Of a stretch of 64,000 bases of DNA, positions 56,210 through 64,000 are shown one piece after another. The stretch spans positions 124,001-188,000 of the forward strand of contig JACRMQ010000007.1 in NCBI GenBank assembly GCA_016214905.1, in the 5' to 3' direction. Source of the DNA: Ignavibacteriales bacterium. GTDB taxonomy: Bacteria > Bacteroidota > Ignavibacteria > UBA10030 > SZUA-254. The notes beneath the pieces were generated by a model. It did not search any database and had not been told where the DNA came from. It worked only from the letters and a program-made list of their open reading frames with translations. The stretch's first letter is position 1, and every line of letters begins with the position of its first letter. The translations under genes and the position numbers were made by a program.

Positions 56210-56241
56210 ATTCAAAATGAAAAAAGCAAAATGCAAAAAGG
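56210..56241. repeat. A-rich GCAAAATGCAAAA flank, left of the four-helix-bundle gene
   Basis: Reads ATTCAAAATG...GCAAAATGCAAAA on the plus strand. The right flank at 56613-56644, read on the minus strand, is CAATGCAAAATTTAAAATGC. The two flanks form imperfect inverted repeats around the S23-type gene and could mark the ends of a mobile cassette. Confidence 0.45.
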
Positions 56242-56598
56242 TTACCTTTTAGATTTATTACGAGCTTTGCTAACAATAGCGCCGAGAATTCTTTTAATCT
56301 CATCAGCTTCAGAGATCATTTCATTTAGAGAAAATTGTTCGATAAATTTTATTGCATCAATCATCCTCAACCAATAATGAGTTTCTCTGGCTTCGCTAAG
56401 TGCAATATTCATTTTATAAGTAAAAACATCTTTAGTATATCCAGATTCGGCTTCTTCAACGTTGGCGCCGATAGAAGTTCCAGATCGAAGCAATTGTTTG
56501 CCAAGTACGTATCCTTCTCTTGATTGTGGAAGTTTCGAAGTTAGGTTTACTATTTTAACTCCAAAATTAAAAGTTCTTTCAACAATATCCTGATACAT
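56242..56598 (-). CDS. four-helix-bundle protein (23S rRNA intervening-sequence type)
   Basis: 118 residues, nearly all helical. 'LPQSREGYVLGKQLLRSGTS', 'IGANVEEAESG' and 'ARETHYWLRMID' are the hallmarks of the four-helix-bundle family (TIGR02436) first seen in intervening sequences of 23S rRNA. Related to the Avd proteins of diversity-generating retroelements, but no reverse transcriptase is here. It interrupts an otherwise adjacent pair of ABC half-transporters and is flanked by A-rich inverted repeats. The family has no firm function. Confidence 0.9.
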   Translation of the reverse strand: MYQDIVERTFNFGVKIVNLTSKLPQSREGYVLGKQLLRSGTSIGANVEEAESGYTKDVFTYKMNIALSEARETHYWLRMIDAIKFIEQFSLNEMISEADEIKRILGAIVSKARNKSKR

Positions 56599-56644
56599 AA
56601 TCCCTCCAATATTTTTTAATTTCGCATTTTAAATTTTGCATTGA

Positions 56645-58438
56645 TTAAAGTTTATCAAGTTCTTCTTCCAACAACTGCTTTTCATACAGATCGGCATATA
56701 TTCCTCCGACTGCAACAAGTTCTTCGTGATTTCCGCGTTCTACGATTTCTCCGTTGTTCAGCACAATAATCAAATCCGCATCCTTCACTGTTGATATACG
56801 GTGGCTGATAATAATACTTGTGCGGTCCTTCATGACAGTGCGAAGACGCTTGAGAATTTCCTCTTCAGTATAAGTATCTACCGCGGATAGTGCGTCATCA
56901 AGAATTAATATTTTCGGATTACGCATAACTGCGCGGGCAATGCTGGCGCGCTGTTTTTGTCCGCCTGAGAGAGTGATTCCGCGTTCACCAAGCATTGTTT
57001 CAAATCCGTTTGGAAAATCTTTTACATCCTTAGCTATTTGAGATACCTCTGCTGCATTAAAAATATTCTCCATTAATCCATTACTCCATTTTCCATCCTT
57101 ATCTACTTCATCTTCTAAAATCCCATACGATATATTTTCTTTCAATGTATCAGAGAAAAGAAACGTTTCCTGCTGAACATAACCTATATTTGACCTGAGA
57201 ACTTCAAGCGGGATTTTTTTAATGCTGATTCCGTCGATTAGAAGATCACCTGCTGTCACATCATATAACCGCGGGATAAGATTTATGAGTGTCGATTTAC
57301 CGGAGCCGGTATGTCCGACTATTGCCACTGTAGAACCGCCGGGGATTTTAAGGTTGATGTTTTTTAGAACGGGTGTTTCGGAGTTTTTATGCGTAAAAAA
57401 GATGTTCTTGAATTCAATGTTCCCTTGAATTTCTTTCACTGAATAATCTGTGCGGTTTGAATCCTGAATCTCTGGTTCCGCATCCATAATCTTAATCAAT
57501 CTTCCCATCGAAGCGGCACCCTGCTGGAGAAGATTTGTAACCCAGCCGAATGCAATCATGGGCCAAATCAGAAGCGTAAGGTATCCGAAAAATGCGGTGA
57601 GAGTGCCAATTGACATTTCACCGTTGATGACTTTCAAACCGCCGACATAAACAATAATAACCAACGAAGAGCCGACGAGTAAAAACATGAGGGGCCAGAG
57701 TATCGATTGAATTTTTGCCAGCACAAGATTCTTCTTGAGATATTCGAAGCTCAGTTTTTTGAACCGGTCAATTTCATACGCTTCCCGATCATATGCTTTC
57801 ACTATGCGTATGCCGGATAAATTTTCCTGCGCACGGGTTGTGAGGAGCGAGAATTGTTCCTGACGTTCTTCAAATTTTTTATGGATTTGTTTCCCCAATT
57901 TGTAAACCGCAAACGAAACAAGCGGCATCGGAATTAGAGCGTATAAAGTTAGCTGCCAGTTGGTTAGGAACATCATGATAAGAACCATTGAGAGCGTCAT
58001 AAACGTGTCACTCGGATACATGATGCCGGGACCGACAACATTACGCACCGAGCCGATATCGTTTGTGGCATGCGCCATTAAGTCGCCCGTTGGTGTATTC
58101 TGATAATATGACAGCGAAAGTTTCTGGATATGTTTTAGGAAATCGTTCCGCAGATCGAACTCGATATGGCGTGAGACTACGATTATTGTTTGACGAGTAA
58201 GGTATGTGAAAATTCCGGCAATAAGATTTAGAGCTACCAATGCAACGGCGTATAAAAGAATTCCCATTCCATCGATGTTCTTGGTTTCAATACCGATCTT
58301 CAATTTATCGATCGCGTTCCCTACGATCTGTGGCTGAAAAACGGTAAAGACGTTGCTCATCACTACCGTGAGGAGTCCCCACAGTAAAGTGCGTTTGTAT
58401 TTTTTAAGATATGGAAGTAATCGGAGTAATGATTTCAT
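56645..58438 (-). CDS. ABC exporter half-transporter (degenerate catalytic site)
   Basis: 597 residues: a six-helix membrane domain (about 10-320) and an ABC domain with Walker A 'GHTGSGKST', signature 'LSGGQKQR' and H-loop 'IIISHRIST'. The residue after Walker B is Asp rather than Glu ('ILILDDALSAVD'), the hallmark of the weak-site subunit in heterodimeric exporters such as TM287, BmrC or LmrC. It would pair with the 54425-56203 protein, which has the Glu and an altered LSVGQ motif. A 13-base inverted repeat follows its start, at 58450-58496. Confidence 0.93.
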   Translation of the reverse strand: MKSLLRLLPYLKKYKRTLLWGLLTVVMSNVFTVFQPQIVGNAIDKLKIGIETKNIDGMGILLYAVALVALNLIAGIFTYLTRQTIIVVSRHIEFDLRNDFLKHIQKLSLSYYQNTPTGDLMAHATNDIGSVRNVVGPGIMYPSDTFMTLSMVLIMMFLTNWQLTLYALIPMPLVSFAVYKLGKQIHKKFEERQEQFSLLTTRAQENLSGIRIVKAYDREAYEIDRFKKLSFEYLKKNLVLAKIQSILWPLMFLLVGSSLVIIVYVGGLKVINGEMSIGTLTAFFGYLTLLIWPMIAFGWVTNLLQQGAASMGRLIKIMDAEPEIQDSNRTDYSVKEIQGNIEFKNIFFTHKNSETPVLKNINLKIPGGSTVAIVGHTGSGKSTLINLIPRLYDVTAGDLLIDGISIKKIPLEVLRSNIGYVQQETFLFSDTLKENISYGILEDEVDKDGKWSNGLMENIFNAAEVSQIAKDVKDFPNGFETMLGERGITLSGGQKQRASIARAVMRNPKILILDDALSAVDTYTEEEILKRLRTVMKDRTSIIISHRISTVKDADLIIVLNNGEIVERGNHEELVAVGGIYADLYEKQLLEEELDKL

Positions 58439-58449
58439 ATAGTTCTGAT

Positions 58450-58496
58450 GTGCGACTCACGTTCAAACAGAGGCAGTAGTTAGACGTGAGTCGCAC
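58450..58496. repeat. perfect 13-base inverted repeat upstream of the ABC operon
   Basis: GTGCGACTCACGT (58450-58462) and ACGTGAGTCGCAC (58484-58496) are exact inverted arms around 21 bases. No T-run follows. Ten bases before the exporter ATG, it could be an operator or a dispersed palindrome. A second small one, TTGAAAC-GG-GTTTCAA, lies at 58529-58544. Confidence 0.6.
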
Positions 58497-58578
58497 TTTA
58501 CAAGATACGAAACTATAACATTAAATTCTTGAAACGGGTTTCAACCGGCTCATCTTAGAAACCGAATGCGATAACAAT

Positions 58579-59529
58579 TTACAATAACACTTGTTTGATA
58601 AATTCAGCGTCAACGTTACCACCGCTGATCACCGCAGCGATCTTCTTTTTATGCAACCCGGATAGATTCTTCATAACAGCCGCCGGAGCTACGGCTCCTG
58701 TTGGCTCGACGAGAATTTTCATCCGTTCAAGATAGAATTTCATCATCGGGTAAATGTCTTCGTCTTTGATCGTGATAACATCATCAACATACTTCATTAT
58801 GATTTCGAAGTTGTGTTTACCGACTGAAAGCGTTCTCATTCCATCCGCAATAGTATTAACAGATGGAAGTTTGATTAGTTTCTTAGCACGGAAAGATTGG
58901 TAACAATCGTTGGCTCCTTCGGTTTCAACGCCGATTACTTTAATTCCCGGACAGAAATGTTTTGCTGCAATCGAGCAGCCGGATATCAATCCTCCACCTC
59001 CTATAGGAACAAAAAGATAATCAAGCTCTTTCACGTCCTGAAAGATTTCTAATCCAACCGTCCCCTGTCCGGCAATCAACCTCTCATCATCATAAGGATG
59101 GATGAGCGTGTAACCGAACTTGTCGATGTACTCCTGTGTCATTTTTTCACGGTCATCAGTGGATAATCCACAAAACACTATCTCAGCACCATAATTTTTT
59201 GTGGCCTCAACTTTACTTTTCACCGAGTTGTGGGGCATAACAATTACGGCTTTGATGCCGAATAATTTAGAAGCCAGCGCGACTCCCTGCCCATGATTTC
59301 CGGATGAATGAGCTATTACACCTCTTCTTTGCTCCGCATCGGTTAGTAAGGCAATTTTATTGTATGCACCACGAAACTTAAACGCACCGATACGCTGAAA
59401 ATTTTCCGCTTTGAAATAAACCTCGTTGCCGACCATCTCGTTGAACTTACGCGAAGAGAGAAGTGGGGTTTTGTGAACCACCGGTTTAAGAATCCTGTAA
59501 GCTGATTCAATGTCGGAGAAATTTATCAT
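58579..59529 (-). CDS. threonine/serine dehydratase-like PLP enzyme
   Basis: 316 residues of fold-type II PLP enzyme. The Schiff-base lysine is in 'GAFKFRGAYN'; the phosphate loop is 'PIGGGGLISG'; 'HSSGNHGQGVALASKLFG' is also present. It lacks the regulatory C-terminal domain of biosynthetic IlvA, so it resembles catabolic threonine ammonia-lyase (TdcB) or serine racemase. The choice between these cannot be made here. It is about 140 bases downstream of the start of the ABC exporter unit on the same strand. Confidence 0.88.
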   Translation of the reverse strand: MINFSDIESAYRILKPVVHKTPLLSSRKFNEMVGNEVYFKAENFQRIGAFKFRGAYNKIALLTDAEQRRGVIAHSSGNHGQGVALASKLFGIKAVIVMPHNSVKSKVEATKNYGAEIVFCGLSTDDREKMTQEYIDKFGYTLIHPYDDERLIAGQGTVGLEIFQDVKELDYLFVPIGGGGLISGCSIAAKHFCPGIKVIGVETEGANDCYQSFRAKKLIKLPSVNTIADGMRTLSVGKHNFEIIMKYVDDVITIKDEDIYPMMKFYLERMKILVEPTGAVAPAAVMKNLSGLHKKKIAAVISGGNVDAEFIKQVLL

Positions 59530-59579
59530 TTATCCATTTAACAATATATTTGATAGAAAACACGGGCTTTCAAAAAGAG

Positions 59580-59930
59580 TCAGACCTTTCGTTGCCACAA
59601 ACAAAGATGGCATCCGTCCGGCGTGGTAAACATTGCGAACCAGCCCATGTTTTGAACTTTTGATTTCTTAATTATTACGGTTCCACCGGCTTTTTCAACT
59701 CTTTTCAGAATTGCGTTAATCTCTTTAACCTCGACATAAACATTAACCTGATTTGTTTTTGGCATTTTCTTAACTTTAAAAAACCCGCCGTTCGGTTTCA
59801 TGCCTGCTTTGAAAAGAACATATTCAATTTTTGGTACGTCTTGAAATGTCCAACCGAATACGTAACCAAAAAATGTCTTAGCGATTTCAAAGTTCGTTGT
59901 GGGTATTTCTATATGTCCGATATGATTCAT
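59580..59930 (-). CDS. VOC-superfamily (glyoxalase-like) protein
   Basis: 116 residues from the ATG at 59930, with AAAGGA eight bases ahead; an ATG/TTG 8 codons upstream is less likely. Two beta-alpha-beta-beta-beta modules are visible: 'IGHIEIPTTNFEIAKTFFGY' and 'FAMFTTPDGCHLCLWQ'. Glyoxalase, dioxygenase or resistance activity cannot be assigned. It lies 10 bases after the bacterioferritin stop and is probably co-transcribed with it. Confidence 0.85.
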   Translation of the reverse strand: MNHIGHIEIPTTNFEIAKTFFGYVFGWTFQDVPKIEYVLFKAGMKPNGGFFKVKKMPKTNQVNVYVEVKEINAILKRVEKAGGTVIIKKSKVQNMGWFAMFTTPDGCHLCLWQRKV

Positions 59931-59940
59931 GATATTTCCT

Positions 59941-60414
59941 TTATGCTTTCTCAATTTGTTGTGATAAGTAATTCTGAATTCCTATCTGCTTAATTTGATC
60001 GAGTTGTGCTTCTAACCAGTCGATGTGATTTTCTTCGTCAACCAAGATGGCTTCCAGCATTTCGCGTGTGCCATTATCGCCCAAAGAAACCGCGAGCTTG
60101 ATATCGTTGTTGTAATCTTTGATAGCGCCACTTTCGGCATTCCAATCGCTTTTAAATTGTTGTCCAACATCCGCGCCTATTGACATTTTATTAGGCTTAC
60201 TTACAACAGGTGTGCCTTCTAAGAATAAAATTCGGGCAATAAGTTTTTCGGCGTGCTTCATTTCTTCGATAGCGCGCTTCTCGATTGTGTGATGCAATTT
60301 TTCGTAACCCCAGTTTGCACACATTTCTGAATGTACTATGTATTGATTGATAGCTGTTAACTCATCGGCAAGTCTGTCGTTGAGCATGTTTATTATTTTT
60401 GTGTTTCCCTTCAT
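59941..60414 (-). CDS. bfr: bacterioferritin
   Basis: 157 residues. The four-helix ferritin fold is shown by 'LTAINQYIVHSEMCANWGY', 'EEMKHAEKLIARILFLEG' (with the haem-ligand Met) and 'EENHIDWLEAQL', which carry the di-iron carboxylates. It stores iron as a 24-mer with haem between subunits. It lies downstream of the alcohol dehydrogenase gene by 18 bases and upstream of the VOC gene. Confidence 0.93.
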   Translation of the reverse strand: MKGNTKIINMLNDRLADELTAINQYIVHSEMCANWGYEKLHHTIEKRAIEEMKHAEKLIARILFLEGTPVVSKPNKMSIGADVGQQFKSDWNAESGAIKDYNNDIKLAVSLGDNGTREMLEAILVDEENHIDWLEAQLDQIKQIGIQNYLSQQIEKA

Positions 60415-60432
60415 GATGATTCTCCTTTATTA

Positions 60433-61473
60433 TTAAATTGATAAAACTATTTTCCCAAAAATATTTCGATCTTCCATTCTTTTGTGTGCCTCGGACGCTT
60501 TCTCTAGTGGAAAATCAGAGTCAATAACAGGTTTAAGCCGATTATTTCCATTGTTATTTCTGAAGAATTTCAAAACCTCTATCATTTCGCGTTTCGTTCC
60601 CATAAATGAGCCAAAGATCGATAAATGTTTTGCAAAAACGTAACGGATATCAACTTTTGCAAGATAATTATCGGTCGAGCCGCAGGTAACAAGTTTACCT
60701 CCTTTGGCGAGAACCGGAATACTCTTTTCGAAAATTTCTCCGCCCGTATGTTCGAATACGATATCAACACCTCGCTTACCCGTTAGCTTCTTAATTTCTT
60801 CTGCAAAATCTTTTTCTTTATAATTGATTATTTCATCGGCGCCAAGTTCTTTGGCTTTGATCAATTTATCTTCTGTGCCGGCAGTTGTTATTACATGCGC
60901 ACCAAAAAGTTTCGCAATTTGAATCCCCGCCGAACCAACGCCGCTTCCTGCCGCATGAATAAGTACCGTATCTCCCGGTTTAATTTTTGTCAAACCAACG
61001 AGCATATGCCACGCAGTCAAAAATACTAACGGTATCGCTGCGGCTTGGTTGAAATCTAAATCGTCCGGAATCGGAAGAACATTTGTCGCGGGAAGTTTTA
61101 TAAACTCGGAATATGTTCCATCTTCTTTTGTGCCGAGCACATGATATGTTCTGCATAAATTATCCGATCCACCTAAACACATATCGCAATGGCCGCATGA
61201 AATTCCGGGAGAAATTAATACTTTGTCTCCAACCTTCAGAAAGTCAACCGAGCTTCCAACTTCCGCAATGATCCCGGCGCCGTCTGACCCGGGGATGTGA
61301 GGAAGAGGTATACTTTTTTCTCTGTCACCGCTTCGCACAAAGAGATCAAGGTGATTTAACGCGGCTGCTTTCATTTGAAGAAGGACATCGTTAGATCCAA
61401 TTAATGGTTTTGGTGCTTCTTCCAATTTCAAAACATCTGCATCGCCAAACTTGTGGAAACGTATCGCTTTCAT
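60433..61473 (-). CDS. zinc-type alcohol dehydrogenase / quinone-reductase-like protein
   Basis: 346 residues from the ATG at 61473, with AGAAAG ahead; a start nine codons earlier is less likely. MDR fold: N-terminal 'LNHLDLFVRSGDREKSIPLP' and 'PHIPGSDGAGIIAEVG'; structural-zinc cysteines in 'CGHCDMCLGGSDNLC'; and the NAD(P) site 'AAGSGVGSAGIQIAKLFGAH'. The substrate is unknown. It starts a short unit with bfr and the VOC gene on the minus strand. Confidence 0.9.
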   Translation of the reverse strand: MKAIRFHKFGDADVLKLEEAPKPLIGSNDVLLQMKAAALNHLDLFVRSGDREKSIPLPHIPGSDGAGIIAEVGSSVDFLKVGDKVLISPGISCGHCDMCLGGSDNLCRTYHVLGTKEDGTYSEFIKLPATNVLPIPDDLDFNQAAAIPLVFLTAWHMLVGLTKIKPGDTVLIHAAGSGVGSAGIQIAKLFGAHVITTAGTEDKLIKAKELGADEIINYKEKDFAEEIKKLTGKRGVDIVFEHTGGEIFEKSIPVLAKGGKLVTCGSTDNYLAKVDIRYVFAKHLSIFGSFMGTKREMIEVLKFFRNNNGNNRLKPVIDSDFPLEKASEAHKRMEDRNIFGKIVLSI

Positions 61474-61500
61474 AATCTTTCTTTCGATTGAAACTTTCAC

Positions 61501-61686
61501 TTTGAAAGATAACGAAAAGGAATCTCATCTTCAATCTTATCGGGTTTGCTGCTCATACCTACCACTTAGTGCTCTCTACCCTCTGCTCTAAGCTCTTATC
61601 TGATAGTTTGCATCTAACTTCTCATTTCGCTAATTTCATAAATAATATAGTATTATCAACATTCTCAAGAATCAACAGGAGAGTTC
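61501..61686. promoter_or_regulatory. divergent spacer with pyrimidine-rich degenerate tract
   Basis: Holds the promoters of the alcohol dehydrogenase and POT genes. The part at 61550-61600 is rich in CTCT and GCTCT words without a clear repeat unit. AACAGGAGAG before 61687 is the Shine-Dalgarno of the POT gene. I see no gene. Confidence 0.4.
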
Positions 61687-62958
61687 ATGGATTTAAAAAA
61701 GAGTTTGACTCAACTCCGAGAAGGTTTTCACCCGACATTTTGGGTAGCGAATGGAATGGAGTTGTTCGAGCGGCTTGCTTATTACGGTCAGCAAATCGTT
61801 TTTATGATTTACATGCGAAACCAGCTCGGCTTCACGGAAGCACAAGCCGGACAGCTTTCGGGACTTTTCGGCGGATTGATTTATCTGCTGCCGATTTTAG
61901 GCGGAACGTTGGCAGATAAGTGGGGATTTCGTAGGGCTTTTAATGTTGCCTTTTCGATTTTAGCACTCGGATATTTTTTAATCGGCTCTGTTGGCATGAG
62001 CGCTTTCGCCGGTGTATACAGCGGATTCGATCATTATTGGTTGGTAACTATATTTATTGTCTTTACTGCGTTCGGCGGTTCATTTATAAAACCTTCGGTT
62101 CTTGGAACTGTTGCGGTAACTTCAACAGAAGAAACCAAGTCTTTAGGGTATGCGGTTTATTATTGGCTCGTGAATGCCGGCGCCATGATTGGACCTACAA
62201 TTGCTTATTTCGTCAGAGATAGTTTTGGAAATGAATTTGTTTATATGGTTTCCGCGGTAAGTTGTTTGGCGATGATGTTTGTCAATATGATCTTGTACAA
62301 AGAGGTCAAGAGTAAAAAAACAGAAGTGGTAGAATCGCTTGGTAAAAAATTTGCCAATCTCTTTGTGGTGCTCGCCAATTTTAAATTTATGATTTTACTT
62401 TTAATATACTCTCTTTATTGGATTATCTTCTGGCAGGAATTTATCATCATCCCGTACTACATAACCGATTTCATCAGCGCGACCGCTCCATACGAAATTA
62501 TACAATCGTGGGCCGGCGCGGGTGCAATTATATTGTTGCAGATTCCGGTCAACCGATTCACAAAAAATCTTCCCACAAGAAAAGCGCTGCTCGTTGGATT
62601 TGCCATGTCGAGTTTGATGTGGATTATAATAGGTATTTTTCCGAGTATTCCGACAATTGCGGCAGGGATTGTTGCTTTCTCGATCGGAGAGATGATACAG
62701 GCGCCGCGATATTACGAATATATTTCCGAAATCGCTCCTCCGGGACAACAAGGATTGTTTCAGGGTTATGCATTTCTGCCGATCGCAATTGCCCGCTTCG
62801 TTGGCGACCCCATCGGCGGTTGGTTATATCAAAACTCAAAAGCATCCGGCAACATGAACCTTGTATGGGTTGGACTCATCGGAATCGGCGTGCTCGCAAC
62901 TGTCTTGATGGCAATATATAATAAAGTTGTAACCGTGCAGGAAGCAAAACAAGCGTAA
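61687..62958 (+). CDS. POT/PTR-type proton-coupled transporter
   Basis: 423 residues with about 12 membrane segments. The N-terminal 'ELFERLAYYGQQ' is the ExxERxxYYG motif of the proton-dependent oligopeptide (POT) family. 'FGGSFIKPSVLG' and 'GIFPSIPTIAAG' lie in later helices. It probably imports di- or tripeptides, though other substrates occur in the family. AGGAG lies before the ATG. The Nramp gene follows after 42 bases. Confidence 0.9.
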   Translation: MDLKKSLTQLREGFHPTFWVANGMELFERLAYYGQQIVFMIYMRNQLGFTEAQAGQLSGLFGGLIYLLPILGGTLADKWGFRRAFNVAFSILALGYFLIGSVGMSAFAGVYSGFDHYWLVTIFIVFTAFGGSFIKPSVLGTVAVTSTEETKSLGYAVYYWLVNAGAMIGPTIAYFVRDSFGNEFVYMVSAVSCLAMMFVNMILYKEVKSKKTEVVESLGKKFANLFVVLANFKFMILLLIYSLYWIIFWQEFIIIPYYITDFISATAPYEIIQSWAGAGAIILLQIPVNRFTKNLPTRKALLVGFAMSSLMWIIIGIFPSIPTIAAGIVAFSIGEMIQAPRYYEYISEIAPPGQQGLFQGYAFLPIAIARFVGDPIGGWLYQNSKASGNMNLVWVGLIGIGVLATVLMAIYNKVVTVQEAKQA

Positions 62959-63000
62959 ACAATTCACGAACTCATTGAACGTTTCAGATGTTATTATTGT

Positions 63001-64000
63001 ATGAATAATAAAAACCAGAAGTCTGAATCACTCTCTGAGGTTCATCGCTCGGTTTCAATCCCGAAAAATGCAGGAACACTTAAACGTTTCTTAGCATTCA
63101 TCGGTCCCGCATATCTGGTAAGCGTGGGATACATGGATCCGGGTAATTGGGCAACCGATCTTGAAGGCGGCGCACGGTTTGGTTACTCTTTGATATGGGT
63201 TTTGCTGATGTCGAATCTGATTGCCGTTTTATTGCAAACACTTTCGGCCAGATTAGGAATTGTTACAGGAAGAGATCTTGCGCAGGCGTGCCGCGAGAAT
63301 TATCCGAAACCGGTCGCTTTCATCTTATGGGTGTTGTGCGAGATCGCGATTGCCGCCTGCGATCTTGCCGAAGTTCTTGGCACGGCTATCGGTTTGAATC
63401 TCTTATTGAATGTTCCGCTCCTGTATGGTGTTATCATCACCGGATTTGACACTATTTTATTTCTTGTCATTCAAAATTTCGGAATCAGAAAAGTTGAAGC
63501 GTTTATTGTTATGCTGATTTCAACTATCGGATTGTGTTTCGGTATTGAAATATTTTTAGCAGAGCCGGTGTGGGGAGAAGTTGCTAAAGGGTTTGTTCCC
63601 CACTTGACTTCAGAGAGTTTATATGTCGCAATCGGAATACTGGGTGCAACAGTGATGCCGCATAATTTATATCTTCATTCTGCGCTCGTTCAAACGCGCG
63701 CCGTATGCGAAACCGATGAATGTAAAAAGCAGGCATGCCGGTGGAATCTACTCGATACATCAATCGCGCTCAATGCCGCGTTCTTTGTGAATGCTGCAAT
63801 TCTTATTGTTGCCGCTTCGGTTTTCTACAAAAACGGAATTGTTGTAACAGAAATCCAGCAAGCCCATCATTTGCTTACACCGTTGCTCGGAACAACAATT
63901 GCCAGTACCCTTTTTGCGCTTGCTCTTCTTTCTGCCGGACAAAGCTCAACACTTACCGGTACACTCGCGGGACAAATTGTAATGGAAGGATTTTTGCAAT
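63001..64000 (+). CDS. mntH: Nramp-family divalent metal transporter, partial
   Basis: 333 codons from the ATG at 63001, open to the window edge. The metal-site motifs DPGN (residues 46-49) and MPHN (about 219-222) are intact, with about eight membrane segments visible. The family imports Mn2+ or Fe2+ with protons. The N-terminal 25 residues are polar and cytoplasmic. The C-terminus is outside the window. It is probably co-transcribed with the POT gene. Confidence 0.93.
   Translation, partial: MNNKNQKSESLSEVHRSVSIPKNAGTLKRFLAFIGPAYLVSVGYMDPGNWATDLEGGARFGYSLIWVLLMSNLIAVLLQTLSARLGIVTGRDLAQACRENYPKPVAFILWVLCEIAIAACDLAEVLGTAIGLNLLLNVPLLYGVIITGFDTILFLVIQNFGIRKVEAFIVMLISTIGLCFGIEIFLAEPVWGEVAKGFVPHLTSESLYVAIGILGATVMPHNLYLHSALVQTRAVCETDECKKQACRWNLLDTSIALNAAFFVNAAILIVAASVFYKNGIVVTEIQQAHHLLTPLLGTTIASTLFALALLSAGQSSTLTGTLAGQIVMEGFLQ

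Noticed and set aside
56242-56598. Diversity-generating retroelement, suggested by the Avd-like four-helix-bundle protein
   Set aside because: No reverse transcriptase, template repeat or variable repeat is visible nearby.

Overview
The window (about 40 % GC by eye) reads as a chromosomal segment of a Gram-negative bacterium from the Bacteroidota/Chlorobi superphylum, most likely Ignavibacteria or a close relative. This rests on two secreted beta-propeller proteins that end in a type IX secretion (T9SS) sorting domain with the 'NFPNPFNP' / 'NYPNPFNP' core, several outer-membrane barrel proteins, multihaem c-type cytochromes, a futalosine-pathway menaquinone gene (mqnD), and clear Shine-Dalgarno sequences (AAGGAG type). 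The last point argues against classical Bacteroidia. The taxonomy is inference; there is no rRNA gene here and I recognised no tRNA.

The centre is the replication origin with the classic conserved gene order. Leftward, on the minus strand: rpmH, rnpA, yidD, yidC, mnmE, mnmG, rsmG, murQ, DUF2461. Rightward, on the plus strand: dnaA, dnaN, recF, a DUF721/DciA-like gene, gyrB, gyrA. Genes on both sides are transcribed away from the rpmH-dnaA spacer. DnaA-box variants (TGTTRATAA) lie on both sides of dnaA. One strong and one weaker parS-like palindrome flank mnmG, although parA and parB are not in the window.

Layout. 1-3.3 kb: a cytochrome operon (a partial protein with at least nine haem motifs, an NHL/T9SS propeller and a tetrahaem protein). 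3.3-7.3 kb: a Spy-like protein, typA and an aminotransferase. 7.3-13.2 kb: an addAB-type recombination helicase/nuclease pair. 13.2-22.7 kb: an accessory stretch with HNH, YdeI-like, MarR-GNAT fusion, S41 protease, DUF5916 barrel, an esterase-fold/TPR protein lacking catalytic residues, a CPBP protease, and decayed gene fragments. 22.7-40.7 kb: the origin region. 40.7-54.4 kb: a lipoprotein propeller, mqnD, an atypical SDR, outer-membrane proteins, an RsbW-like ATPase, etfBA with a bifunctional nuclease, fbp, a DUF4139 protein and a second T9SS propeller. 54.4-58.4 kb: two ABC half-transporters that look like a heterodimeric exporter, separated by a four-helix-bundle (S23/IVP) gene. 58.6-64 kb: threonine dehydratase, VOC protein, bacterioferritin, zinc-type alcohol dehydrogenase, POT transporter and a partial Nramp transporter.

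The least conventional content is the non-coding and repeat layer: several families of dispersed palindromes, degenerate heptanucleotide tracts inside reading frames, terminator-like hairpins in the leaders of typA and rpmH, and remnants of at least three broken genes. I found no CRISPR array, no intact insertion sequence and no recognisable phage.
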